Assembly (NCBI RefSeq): GCF_000199675.1
Contig: NC_014960.1
Span: 2,356,001-2,420,000 of the forward strand
Direction of reading: 5' to 3'
DNA from: Anaerolinea thermophila UNI-1
GTDB lineage: Bacteria > Chloroflexota > Anaerolineae > Anaerolineales > Anaerolineaceae
DNA length: 64,000 nt
The translations under genes and the position numbers were made by a program. Of this stretch, positions 50,709 to 58,280 are shown in pieces. Numbering within the stretch: the stretch's first letter is position 1; each line of letters starts with the position of its first letter. The notes below the pieces were generated by a model, which did not search any database, was not told where the DNA came from, and was given only the letters and a program-made list of their open reading frames with translations.

Positions 50709-50989
50709 ACGTCCTCCATCTGGCGCTCGCGCTCTTCACGCGCCTCATTGACCAGATCTCCCTTGTAAACGCCATACCGGGCAGCGTTTTGCTCCCGAAT
50801 CTGACGCATTTCCGCCAGCGCTTTGCGAAGTTGTTCCTGCTTCTGCCGTTCCTGTTCATCCAGAAAGCGCAAGACAGCCTCTCGAAGGGTTTCAGAAAGG
50901 CTTTTTCCCGCCTCGTTTGCCAGAGCCTGCAAACGGCGGTAGTCTTCAGGGTCGAGCATGACCTGGGCACGGATCAACTGTGTTGCCAT
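50690..50989 (-). CDS. Ribbon-helix-helix (CopG-like) antitoxin
   Basis: 99 residues. The N-terminal strand and helices MATQLIRAQVMLDPEDYRRL and AGKSLSETLREAVLRFL match RHH repressors; the charged C-terminal helix would bind the toxin. GGAGGTGAACG precedes the ATG. It is the first gene of the VapC pair. Confidence 0.8.
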   Translation of the reverse strand: MATQLIRAQVMLDPEDYRRLQALANEAGKSLSETLREAVLRFLDEQERQKQEQLRKALAEMRQIREQNAARYGVYKGDLVNEAREERERQMEDVWKQWS

Positions 50990-51054
50990 CGTTCACCTCC
51001 ACCCTTATATGATATATCTTCAAGATTAATTAGTCAATACTCTTGAGTAATTAA

Positions 51055-51795
51055 TCACCACTTCTCCAGCCAGAACCGGCTCAAATCGCCCGCCTTTGCC
51101 TGCTGTGCCAGCGTGCGCAAATCGGTGGCGCGTCCGGGAATGCCCATGTCCTTCAGCCGCTGCACCATCCACTGACGGGTGGTCGGTGTGGGAACAATCA
51201 GATTGACCTCTCGCATTCTTGCCCACTTATGCGACTTGACCCGTGAGCGGGTTTCCACCTCGCAGTAGTAGAACCACCCCTCAGGGTCGGTCACTTTCAG
51301 GTCGGGCTGGAACCAGGGCGTTTCCTGTGGGTCGAACGGCATGACCTCTGCCTTCCACCCCCGCAGTCGTGCCTGGTAGGCAGCCATCAGCACCAGTGCC
51401 GCGTGAAAGGTTTGTACCTCGCCATTATGCAGACGCATAATCTTTTCCAGGTCGCTCTCCACCGGCTCAACCCCCAGCGCCCGGCACAGGTTTTTGGCGT
51501 AATCGGTCAGCACGACTACGCGGAGGTGTCCTCTTCCACCTGCGTGAAAAACATGTGACTCAATCAGCGGATCCAGCAGGTCAAGCATGGAATCAAGCAC
51601 GATGTGGATCGTTTTTCTGTCCAGCGCCGTCAATCTCTCCAGTTCTCGCACTGTGGAGACACCGGTTTGCGCCATTAGCAGGACAGTCGCCACCATGCGC
51701 CGCCATCGCGGTCGGCGGTATGCCCATTCCAGACGTCGGAAACCATCTGGCAAAATTTCGGGAACAGCAATACTGGAAAAATCAATCTCGTTCAT
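51055..51795 (-). CDS. Winged-helix protein with nuclease-like C-terminal domain (second copy)
   Basis: 246 residues. A winged helix (ARVATVLLMAQ-like segment, TVRELERLTALDRKTIHIVL, ~res 45-70) is followed by a C-terminal domain with PWFQPDLKVTDPEGWFYYCE and VETRSRVKSHKWARM: the same P-D ... E-x-E pattern as the gene at 25,781. Plasmid replication-relaxation-type proteins have this layout. The start at ATG 51795 has only a weak ribosome site. A role in relaxing or controlling replication of the element is possible. Confidence 0.55.
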   Translation of the reverse strand: MNEIDFSSIAVPEILPDGFRRLEWAYRRPRWRRMVATVLLMAQTGVSTVRELERLTALDRKTIHIVLDSMLDLLDPLIESHVFHAGGRGHLRVVVLTDYAKNLCRALGVEPVESDLEKIMRLHNGEVQTFHAALVLMAAYQARLRGWKAEVMPFDPQETPWFQPDLKVTDPEGWFYYCEVETRSRVKSHKWARMREVNLIVPTPTTRQWMVQRLKDMGIPGRATDLRTLAQQAKAGDLSRFWLEKW

Positions 51796-51993
51796 GACTA
51801 CAGAATATCACAAACACCAATTAGCGGCAAATTAGAAATACCAACCAGAAACAATTTTTTACCCCCATTCAATCTCCGAGTGCGTAGAGCCACGACAGGC
51901 CAGCCCCCCTCCCCTTTCCCCCCTCTCTCCCCGCCTTTCCGGCGGTTTGCGCGCCATCGGGCAGTGCTGACCCTGCCGCCTCTACCCCGCCTT
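51796..51993. other. Gap with no recognised gene
   Basis: This ~200-base stretch holds T/A-rich DNA near 51,800-51,860 and pyrimidine-rich DNA beyond. I see no clear hairpin or coding frame; it is the end of the leftward recombinase operon. Confidence 0.4.
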
Positions 51994-52527
51994 TCACGGC
52001 TCGTACCTGCGGATCTCCTCGTCCTCCAGCAGGTACAGCAGGATGTCCAGCGCAAGGTGCAGCAGTACGGCGTCCCTGTCGTTGTCTGCGTCCTCTCGCG
52101 TTGTTCCCCGCTTCCACGGCGGTCGAATCATCGCCATCACCGCCTCGCGCAGGGGCGTCTCTCCCCGCGTGTGGTACAGGTCGGACACCCACCAGCCTAC
52201 AAAACGATCCGTCACCGCCGCAGTGTTTCCGCCACCCAGAAACGGCAGCAGGTACGGCGGAACCCGCCGCTTTTTCTGCGCCAGCGGATACGCCCGTACC
52301 ACCGGGAGCATGAAGCCGTTATCGAGAATCAGTGCAGGCAGGTCGTACTCCCCCTCGTCCTTCGGGAGGATGTCCCGTACCGTCCGCTCCCCGGCTTTCA
52401 ACGCCAGCCATTCCATCAGGCACACCGGCTGTGCCTGTGCCGTGACCTGCATCAGCGGACAGCCGTGTTTCTCACAGCGGTCGAATTCGTTCAGGTTGTA
52501 GTCGTGTCTGCGAAACGCGAAACTCAT
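51994..52527 (-). CDS. Protein of unknown function downstream of the recombinase
   Basis: 177 residues from ATG 52527, which overlaps the recombinase stop (TGATG) with GGAGGGG in front. It starts MSFAFRRHDYNLNEFDRCEK and contains CEKHGCPLM and LPFLGGGNTAAVTDRFVGWW. The C-terminal half is helical and ends EDEEIRRYEP. No family recognised. Tight coupling suggests it acts with the recombinase or the replication genes. Confidence 0.6.
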   Translation of the reverse strand: MSFAFRRHDYNLNEFDRCEKHGCPLMQVTAQAQPVCLMEWLALKAGERTVRDILPKDEGEYDLPALILDNGFMLPVVRAYPLAQKKRRVPPYLLPFLGGGNTAAVTDRFVGWWVSDLYHTRGETPLREAVMAMIRPPWKRGTTREDADNDRDAVLLHLALDILLYLLEDEEIRRYEP

Positions 52528-53405
52528 CACCCCTCCAGTCTGCTCAGTGCCCGCTCCAGATCACGCTCTCCGGGTGTCACGTACACCCGGGTGGCGTTCA
52601 AACTGCTGTGTCCCAGCAGCGCCGCCACCTCCTGCAATCCCACCCCGGCATCCACCAGGTTCTTTGCCAGCGTGTGCCTGAGCGTGTGCGGGTGTACTTC
52701 CACCCCCGCCCGCCGTCCCATCTCCGCCAGACGCCGCTGCACCCCCGATACGGTCATCTCAAACATCCGTCCCGGCTGTCCTCCGCGCTCTTCCAGCCAC
52801 GCCTTCAGCGCCCGCCGCGCTTCGGCATTCAACGGCACTTTGCGCGCCTTCGCCCCCTTGCCGCTGCGCACCTGCACCCACCCTGACCGTTCACCCATCT
52901 GCACATCCGAGACCTCCACCGCACAGGCTTCGCTCACCCGCAGCCCGGTGTGCAGCAGAAACACCACCAGCGCCCAGTCCCGCACCGCCAGCCGACGCCG
53001 GGCAGGTGTATCTGCCGCCTGTATCCCCCGTTCCGCTTCCCGCACCAGCCGCCACTGCTCGCTCCGCTCCAGCCAGCCCGGTGAGAGTTTCTCCTCCCGC
53101 GGCATCTTCAGCCGCGCCGTCGGGTTGCGCTCGATTTTTCCAGCCGCCATCCCCCACCGGCAGTACGCCCGTAAGGCCATCAGCCGCCGCCGGATCGTGG
53201 CGGCGCTTGCCTTCTGCACCGTTTGCAGCCATGCACGGTACTCCCGCACATCCGCCGGGGTGACGTCCTCAACCCGCAATCCTCGCCCATTGGTCTGCTC
53301 AAACCAGCGTTCAAACTGGCTCATGTCCGCCAGGTATCCCCGCACCGTCACATCGCTGCGGTCTTGCTCCCGCAGCCACGCCTCAAAAGCCTGTAAATCT
53401 GTCAC
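52527..53405 (-). CDS. XerC/D-like tyrosine recombinase
   Basis: 292 residues. Core-binding domain at res ~1-95, catalytic domain with Arg156 (HTGLRVSEA), Lys183 region (GKGAKARK), His240-x-x-Arg243 (HPHTLRH), His266 (GHSSL) and Tyr275 (RVYVTP). It is distinct from the integrase next to the att site. Its place in the replication-partition region suggests resolution of dimers of the circular form. It overlaps the DUF3267 gene by 4 bases. Confidence 0.9.
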   Translation of the reverse strand: MTDLQAFEAWLREQDRSDVTVRGYLADMSQFERWFEQTNGRGLRVEDVTPADVREYRAWLQTVQKASAATIRRRLMALRAYCRWGMAAGKIERNPTARLKMPREEKLSPGWLERSEQWRLVREAERGIQAADTPARRRLAVRDWALVVFLLHTGLRVSEACAVEVSDVQMGERSGWVQVRSGKGAKARKVPLNAEARRALKAWLEERGGQPGRMFEMTVSGVQRRLAEMGRRAGVEVHPHTLRHTLAKNLVDAGVGLQEVAALLGHSSLNATRVYVTPGERDLERALSRLEG

Positions 53406-53884
53406 GGTTCACCTCCATGGAGTCTCAAACCTTCCCCGACCCGCCTTGTCACCCATCCCTTCTTGCCCCACAGCGCCGCCCAGTCCGCCAGGTCATCGGC
53501 GCTTCCCAGCAGCCACACCAGCGCCGTCAGCAGTCCCTGACGCTCATCGAAAATCGCCACCAGCCCGCCAAACACCACCGGTAACAGCAGCGGCGCTACC
53601 ATCACCCGCCGATATGCCCCAACCTCCAGCGGCTTCTCCACCCGGAACCGCAGCCAGCCCGCTTTCACCCCGTCCCACGATGCCCCCTGACGCAGCGCTT
53701 CCCGCAGGTGCAAGCCCTCATGCAGCACTCCTCCCAGCAGTACCGCCACGCCAAAAGTCGCCAGCAACCTCACGACATACTCTCTCTCCCACAGCCAGGG
53801 TTCGATCAGCCTCCAGATCCCCAGTCCGGTCAGCCCTACCACCAGTCCGTACACCCCGTACCAGCGCCAATCCTGCATTCTCAT
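53402..53884 (-). CDS. DUF3267-like membrane zincin
   Basis: 160 residues. Two membrane helices flank GGVLHEGLHLREALRQG, an H-E-x-x-H zinc motif at ~res 55-59. VMVAPLLLPVV and GSADDLADWAALWG fit the DUF3267 pattern of putative membrane metallopeptidases. The substrate is unknown. Coupled on both sides by 4-base overlaps. Confidence 0.65.
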   Translation of the reverse strand: MRMQDWRWYGVYGLVVGLTGLGIWRLIEPWLWEREYVVRLLATFGVAVLLGGVLHEGLHLREALRQGASWDGVKAGWLRFRVEKPLEVGAYRRVMVAPLLLPVVFGGLVAIFDERQGLLTALVWLLGSADDLADWAALWGKKGWVTRRVGEGLRLHGGEP

Positions 53885-54180
53885 CTCCGCACCTCCACCC
53901 GCAAAATCTCCAAATCTTCCACGCCCGCCTCAACTTCACTGCCTCTCGGCGCAGTACCTGGCTTCAGCCGCACCACCAGGTAAACGTCCCCAACCTCCGG
54001 GCTGTAAAATCCACCATTCGGCTCTTTACCCAGCAACTTCGCCGTTCCCGCATGGCGCACGTAGTGCGGCGTCCCCGCCTCAATCGCCGCGGTTACATCC
54101 GCCCATGCCGCCCGCTCAATCCACAAACCCGCCGGTAATTCCACCGGCGGCACCAGCGCATTTACGATCGCCGCAATCAT
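53881..54180 (-). CDS. DUF1874-like protein (possible ring-nuclease/anti-CRISPR family)
   Basis: 99 residues from ATG 54180 (CAGGAGGTTGAC in front). The chain has the DUF1874 order: IVNALVPP near the start, WADVTAAIEAGTPHYVRHAG then TAKLLG in the middle (the family has a GH-x-x-TA-like motif), VGDVYLVVRLKPG, and a C-terminal SEVEAGVEDLEILRV. DUF1874 includes viral B116 and the AcrIII-1 cyclic-tetra-adenylate nuclease. The His is kept but the preceding Gly is Arg, so activity is uncertain. Confidence 0.5.
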   Translation of the reverse strand: MIAAIVNALVPPVELPAGLWIERAAWADVTAAIEAGTPHYVRHAGTAKLLGKEPNGGFYSPEVGDVYLVVRLKPGTAPRGSEVEAGVEDLEILRVEVRR

Positions 54181-54273
54181 GTCAACCTCCTGAAGAGTGA
54201 ATCTGGCAAAAAATTTTTTGCATAATTCCATGCGCCTGCCCGCTCCCTCACGGCGGACTCACCGTCCCGCCCC

Positions 54274-54852
54274 CTAACCCTCTGGCGCTGCGCGCCGAGG
54301 GGCGGGGGGCGTGGACGTCAGGCCGCCCCATGCGCCAGCAGGCGCTCCATGCCCCAAAGCCGTCAGGCTGAGGGGCTCCCGCGCTTCCCGTGCCTCCCGC
54401 ACGATGCGGTACATCAGCACCCGATCCGCTTCCCGAATCTCCTCCCAGCCGTACACAATCTCCCGCAGCCGGTGATCCACCAGCAGCCGCAGCAGTCCCG
54501 CTTCGGGTGTCGAGAGCACGGTCACGTGCTTCACGTTCACCACCCCATCTACCAGACGCCCTTCCACCGCCACGAAAGGTTTGCCATCCAGGTGCACCAC
54601 CTCCACAGCCATCCCGTTCAGGCTCACCAGCGCACTCCCCCCTTCCGGACGAAACTTGCGCAGCATCTCCAGCAGCCCAAATGCCGGTTTGTCCGCCAGC
54701 ACCACCCGATGACGCAACAATCCGCTGGTATCCGTCCACAGCCACCCGTACAGCACCGGCGTGGTCAGGCTGCTGTCTCTGTCCAGCGAGACCTCCTCCG
54801 CCCGCTCGATTTCCAGATACCCCTGCAGGGTCACCCGGTTGGCAAAGTTCAT
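54274..54852 (-). CDS. Possible OB-fold (SSB-like) protein
   Basis: 192 residues. MNFANRVTLQGYLEIERAEE at the start, HRVVLADKPAF, ALVSLNGMAVEVVHLDGKPF and VEGRLVDG are beta-strand patterns that resemble single-strand-binding proteins. The C-terminal third is helical, then a Pro/Ala-rich tail. It sits between the replication genes and the DUF1874 gene, a usual place for an SSB. This is a suggestion from pattern and context only. Overlaps the next gene by 4 bases. Confidence 0.4.
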   Translation of the reverse strand: MNFANRVTLQGYLEIERAEEVSLDRDSSLTTPVLYGWLWTDTSGLLRHRVVLADKPAFGLLEMLRKFRPEGGSALVSLNGMAVEVVHLDGKPFVAVEGRLVDGVVNVKHVTVLSTPEAGLLRLLVDHRLREIVYGWEEIREADRVLMYRIVREAREAREPLSLTALGHGAPAGAWGGLTSTPPAPRRAAPEG

Positions 54853-55253
54853 CCCTCTCGCTCCTTGCGCGCGATTGTCACCCGCCGAAATTCCAGCCGT
54901 GCACCGCCAAAGCCCACCAGCAGCCCAACCGCTTCACCGTCATACGCCCGCAGGTAACGGCGTACCTGGTCGAAATCCGCCTGTTCGAAACGCTCCGCCG
55001 CTTTGCATTCTACCAGCACGGCACACCCGAACCAGCGCACCAGCAGGTCGGGGACGACCTCGCCCACCACCTGCCCGGCATAGCGCACTTTCAGGCGCGG
55101 CTGACTCAAAACCTCGTAACCGCTCTGCCGCAGTTCGTGCAGCAGCGCCCGGTGATACACCAGTTCGCTGTGACCGCTGCCCAGCGCCCGCTGTACCCGC
55201 CGGGCATGACGGATCACTTTGTCGGATAACTGCGCCAGCTGCTTTTCGCTCAC
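54849..55253 (-). CDS. GxxExxY (PDDEXK_3) family protein
   Basis: 134 residues. ALGSGHSELVYHRALLHELR contains G-x-x-E-x-x-Y; VGEVVPDLLVRWFGCAVLVE and CKAAERFEQADFDQ carry the Asp and E-x-K pair of the PD-(D/E)xK fold. Members occur in phages and mobile elements; nuclease activity is likely but function is not established. It overlaps neighbours by 4 bases. Confidence 0.8.
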   Translation of the reverse strand: MSEKQLAQLSDKVIRHARRVQRALGSGHSELVYHRALLHELRQSGYEVLSQPRLKVRYAGQVVGEVVPDLLVRWFGCAVLVECKAAERFEQADFDQVRRYLRAYDGEAVGLLVGFGGARLEFRRVTIARKEREG

Positions 55254-55480
55254 CGTTCACCTCTCCGCCGGTTGAGCTCCCGTTCCAGCGCCGTGACCAC
55301 GATCTGACGTGCCTGTTTGCGTCCGGCGTCCACCGCCGCCTGCACTGCTGTTTGCAGGTCGCGGGCAAGCGGGTCTTTCTCGTCCAGCAGGGCCGCTTCC
55401 AGTGCGGCATCGTCCACCCCTGCTACCAGTTCGGTCACCAGTTCACCACCCAGCTGCTCTTGCAGTTCGTGTTTGTCCAT
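55250..55480 (-). CDS. Small (76 aa) helical protein
   Basis: MDKHELQEQLGGELVTELVA and ALERELNRRRGER mark an acidic start and a basic end around a continuous helix. Overlaps the GxxExxY gene (ATGA) and lies 4 bases after the helicase-loader gene. Likely an accessory of the replication module. No family recognised. Confidence 0.6.
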   Translation of the reverse strand: MDKHELQEQLGGELVTELVAGVDDAALEAALLDEKDPLARDLQTAVQAAVDAGRKQARQIVVTALERELNRRRGER

Positions 55481-55484
55481 CGGT

Positions 55485-56279
55485 TCACCACTTCAGTTTG
55501 AGTTCCCGTGTCCGGGTGCGAATATCCTGCCCGTTCAGACGGTACACCCGCCCTACCCGCTGGTCTCTGAAGCGGCTCATCAGGTAATCGTCCATCGGTT
55601 CACTGTTGGACGCCACCAGAGTCAGCCCTCTGCCTTCCACCGCCAGACGATAACGGGCGTCCATCAGCATGTGGATCCGCTCCCTTGCCCACGGGGTGGA
55701 ATTCGCCTTGTCGAATTCGTCCAGCGCCAGTATGTCCAGATTTTGCCACCAGATAAAGCGTTCTTCCAGTTCCTCTCCCGCATTGGGCATATCGTAAGCA
55801 CGGCGTAAGTCGTCCAGGGTGTAGGCCAGGTTCGCGTAAGCCCCCGTAATCCCACTGGAAACTGCCACCGCTACCACCGTTCTCAGGAACAGGCTCTTGC
55901 CGATCCCCGGCGTTCCCACGATCAGCACGAATGCACCTTTCGGCGTTTTGGACGCCCGTGAGAGCACCAGCGGCTTGATGTCCACCACGACCTGGGTGAT
56001 CGGCGATACCGGACGAATGTTTTCGAAAGACAACTCAAAATCCCGTTCGGTGATCCCGATCCGCGGATCGGCTTTCATCCGCTGGATGTCCAGCGCCGCC
56101 GCATTCGGACAGCGTTCGATTTTGCCAAAGCGCGGATCGCCCAGCGGCACCTCAGCCCGCACATAACCAATCCCGCCGCAGACCGGGCAGTTCGACACGC
56201 AGTTGTCGTACTGTATGCGCGTGTCCCGATGTGCACCATCCGTCGGTACTTCAGGCAGGCATTCCTGTATCCGCTTCAT
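55485..56279 (-). CDS. DnaC-like helicase loader (AAA+ ATPase)
   Basis: 264 residues. An N-terminal zinc-type region (NCPVCGGIGYV ... ERCPN, ~res 30-58) leads into an AAA+ core with Walker A VGTPGIGKSLFL (~res 120) and Walker B DILALDEFDKAN (~170), then VASNSEP and MSRFRDQRVGRVYRL as sensor and arginine-finger regions. Such proteins load the replicative helicase at phage or plasmid origins. It follows the initiator gene and a short frame, a lambda O-P-like order. Confidence 0.85.
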   Translation of the reverse strand: MKRIQECLPEVPTDGAHRDTRIQYDNCVSNCPVCGGIGYVRAEVPLGDPRFGKIERCPNAAALDIQRMKADPRIGITERDFELSFENIRPVSPITQVVVDIKPLVLSRASKTPKGAFVLIVGTPGIGKSLFLRTVVAVAVSSGITGAYANLAYTLDDLRRAYDMPNAGEELEERFIWWQNLDILALDEFDKANSTPWARERIHMLMDARYRLAVEGRGLTLVASNSEPMDDYLMSRFRDQRVGRVYRLNGQDIRTRTRELKLKW

Positions 56280-56466
56280 GGATCACCTCCTGCTGTCGTT
56301 TGTAGTGTTCAGCCCTGCGTCTGCAGGCGCTCGCCGTTGACAACAAACCGTAAAATTCATACCCGTCCGCCAGCATCTCCCACAGGCGGGCATCGCAATA
56401 GCGCTCCGCTTCCCGGCGTAATTCGTCCAGGCGCTCCAGATCAAACACCAAAACCGAATTCTGCAT
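56251..56466 (-). CDS. Small protein between initiator and helicase loader
   Basis: 71 residues from ATG 56466: MQNSVLVFDLERLDELRREA, CDARLWEMLADGYEFYGLLS. Helical, with several Cys and Arg residues. It overlaps the initiator gene by 26 bases and the loader by 29. Weak ribosome site. May be a coupling peptide; possibly not translated. Confidence 0.4.
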   Translation of the reverse strand: MQNSVLVFDLERLDELRREAERYCDARLWEMLADGYEFYGLLSTASACRRRAEHYKRQQEVIHEADTGMPA

Positions 56467-57589
56467 CCAGATCGATCCCTTCTCCGACTTCCAGTCGGCG
56501 TTTGATCTCCTCAACCGGCACTTCCACATGCCAGGCTAACATGCGGAACGTGTCTTCGTCCGTTGCCCCTCTCGCTTCCAGCAGCGGCCACAGTTCCAGC
56601 AGTTTCTCCAGCCTCTCGATGTCGAACGAGTACACCAGCGCATCACTCCCCCAGCCAAACCGTTTGCGAGTCTCCTGCAGGACCCTGTCGCGGCGCTCTT
56701 CGACAGCCTTTTGCCCGTTGCCGTTGCCCCTCGCCCCTCGCCTTGGCGGCGGCACCTTACCCGCCGCTGCCCACTCCGTCAGCCAGCACAGGTTGGTCGG
56801 CGCAATATTGCGCCGGTCGGCTTCTTCGGCGTACCGGCGCAGTTCCCCGGCGGCACGCTCGTAGTCCCCGTTGTGTTTGTCCAGCGTCTGATTCAAAACC
56901 TGTAAGGCGTCTTCGTACCAGCGCGTGCGAGGGATCATCAGGTGGCTCGGCCGCACCATCCGGTATAACTTCTCGGCACGGTTCAGAAGGTCGTCCGTCG
57001 GGTTTGGAGGAGGAGGTGGTGGTGGTGGTGTACCCGTTTCCGCTACGTCAACGGGGTCATTAACACCACCACCACCGTTAACTGGAGCGTTAATTGGAGC
57101 GTTAATATGGGACGTTAAGCGTTCACCCTTAAGGGTGTACGGGGGGTTCACTTCTGGGGTGTACCCCCCGTTCACTTCTGAGGTGTACCCCCCGTTCACT
57201 TCTGGGGTGTACGGGGGGTTTCCCCCACGGAAACGGGGGGGTGACTCTTTTGTGGTCTTTTTCGCTCCGGCACCCGGCTCATCCGGTTCGTAGTCAAAGC
57301 GAATTTGCAGCATACTCGAACGCTGCGCTCCGCTGACCTCATCGAAACGATGGTGAATGTTGAGATACCCGCGCTCCACCAGCTCAGTGATGTGTTTGGC
57401 TATGGCGGACTTACTCAATCCGCGAATCTGCGCAAGGGTGGCGTAACTCGGATAACACCAGCCGTTCCGGTCTCCAAACATGCCTAACGCTGCCAGAGTG
57501 CGAAAGGCTCCGTCGGATAATTCCGGATCCGATACCGCCCGCGCAGGTATCACGCTCAATCGTTGGTTGCCCATCATCTCTTGTTGCAT
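56441..57589 (-). CDS. Replication initiator-like protein with HTH domain and internal repeats
   Basis: 382 residues from ATG 57589 (GGGAGAGGTTTGT in front). Residues ~10-80 form a winged-helix HTH_36 domain (SDGAFRTLAALGMFGDRNGW, RGLSKSAIAKHITELVERGY) like phage O proteins. A middle part contains repeated PPYTPEVN / GGYTSEVN units whose DNA is the iteron-like array at 57,135. The C-terminal ~180 residues are helical. Context (helicase loader downstream, ParA upstream) supports a replication initiator; direct proof is absent. Confidence 0.65.
   Translation of the reverse strand: MQQEMMGNQRLSVIPARAVSDPELSDGAFRTLAALGMFGDRNGWCYPSYATLAQIRGLSKSAIAKHITELVERGYLNIHHRFDEVSGAQRSSMLQIRFDYEPDEPGAGAKKTTKESPPRFRGGNPPYTPEVNGGYTSEVNGGYTPEVNPPYTLKGERLTSHINAPINAPVNGGGGVNDPVDVAETGTPPPPPPPPNPTDDLLNRAEKLYRMVRPSHLMIPRTRWYEDALQVLNQTLDKHNGDYERAAGELRRYAEEADRRNIAPTNLCWLTEWAAAGKVPPPRRGARGNGNGQKAVEERRDRVLQETRKRFGWGSDALVYSFDIERLEKLLELWPLLEARGATDEDTFRMLAWHVEVPVEEIKRRLEVGEGIDLDAEFGFGV
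57079..57105. repeat. Direct repeats inside the initiator gene, second array
   Basis: TGGAGCGTTAAT occurs twice in tandem (57079-57102), with a diverged TGGGACGTTAAG next to it. AT-rich triplets here would suit an unwinding site. Confidence 0.5.
57135..57218. repeat. Iteron-like array inside the initiator gene (candidate origin)
   Basis: The core GTGTAC with flanking C6/G6 runs occurs at 57135, 57159, 57183 and 57207, exactly 24 bases apart. The full unit begins TTCACTTCTG, then RGGTGTACCCCCCG. Regular helical spacing in the middle of a likely initiator gene is the lambda-O-like origin layout. Confidence 0.6.
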
Positions 57590-57642
57590 ACAAACCTCTC
57601 CCAGAACCGATTTTTTCGAATGTCTCAATTTGCCTCAAAAAC

Positions 57643-57664
57643 GCCCTGAAACAGGGCTTTTTTT
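57643..57664. terminator. Bidirectional terminator between partition and initiator genes
   Basis: GCCCTG-AAA-CAGGGC at 57643-57657 has T runs on either side for both strands. It would end the leftward partition operon. Confidence 0.7.
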
Positions 57665-57730
57665 CGCAAAGGCCTTATCATAGCCATGCCCTCAAAATAG
57701 ACGCCTTGTAGGGCTTCTATTTGTCTCAAA

Positions 57731-57815
57731 CGCTGGCGTAATCGCTGGCGCTTTACGTCGGCGTTATCGCTGGCGTAAACGCTGGCGTAATGCGCTGGCG
57801 TAAACGCTGGCGTTC
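57731..57815. repeat. Tandem 12-13 bp repeats, CGCTGGCGTAA type (candidate parS or second iteron set)
   Basis: About seven units of CGCTGGCGTAAA or close variants follow each other between the RHH partition gene and the initiator. Some differ (CGTCGGCGTTAT). Position and regular length suggest a centromere-like site for the RHH protein, or initiator sites. Confidence 0.65.
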
Positions 57816-57848
57816 GGACAGGATTTGTTGAATTTTCTCGGACGGCTT

Positions 57849-58277
57849 TCATTTCCCACTGCAAAAACGGCTAATTTCGCTCTTGTCGATCGCTTCAGGA
57901 TTTTCCAACAACCCTTCATATCGCGGGGAGCGTGAGATTTTTCTTACCCACCCCAGATTGATTTTCCCTTCCAGCACATCCCTCAACCCGGCAGTCAACA
58001 GGTGGGCCGCCACATTCGACTTCGGCACTCCATACTTCCGGGCAATCTGCTCGACTGCCTCGATCAACCACGCGGGCAGGTCGTAGGTCTCTTTGGTGCG
58101 CGCCCGATCTTTCTCCGCTTTGCGCCGCTGCGCCGGGGTCATCTCTTTGACCCGGGCTATTCGCCCGTAAATGCTCCCGCGTTTTGCCGGAGTTCCCAAC
58201 GCATTTTCTACCGCCGGGTCCAAATCTTCCACTGGCGGCTCTATGGATATTGCCTGCCTCTCTTTTCGTACACTCAT
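57849..58277 (-). CDS. Ribbon-helix-helix partition protein (ParB/ParG-like)
   Basis: 142 residues. The middle YDLPAWLIEAVEQIARKYGV and PKSNVAAHLLTAGLRDVLEG form an RHH motif (~res 66-105). The basic N-terminal tail is typical of small centromere-binding proteins. It is the gene after ParA1 (3-base gap) and lies next to the CGCTGGCGTAA repeats, its probable site. Confidence 0.7.
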   Translation of the reverse strand: MSVRKERQAISIEPPVEDLDPAVENALGTPAKRGSIYGRIARVKEMTPAQRRKAEKDRARTKETYDLPAWLIEAVEQIARKYGVPKSNVAAHLLTAGLRDVLEGKINLGWVRKISRSPRYEGLLENPEAIDKSEISRFCSGK

Positions 58278-58280
58278 CCC

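Noticed and set aside
57625..57864. A 79-codon minus-strand frame over the tandem repeats.
   Set aside because: It translates the repeats themselves, spans a terminator and has no ribosome site.
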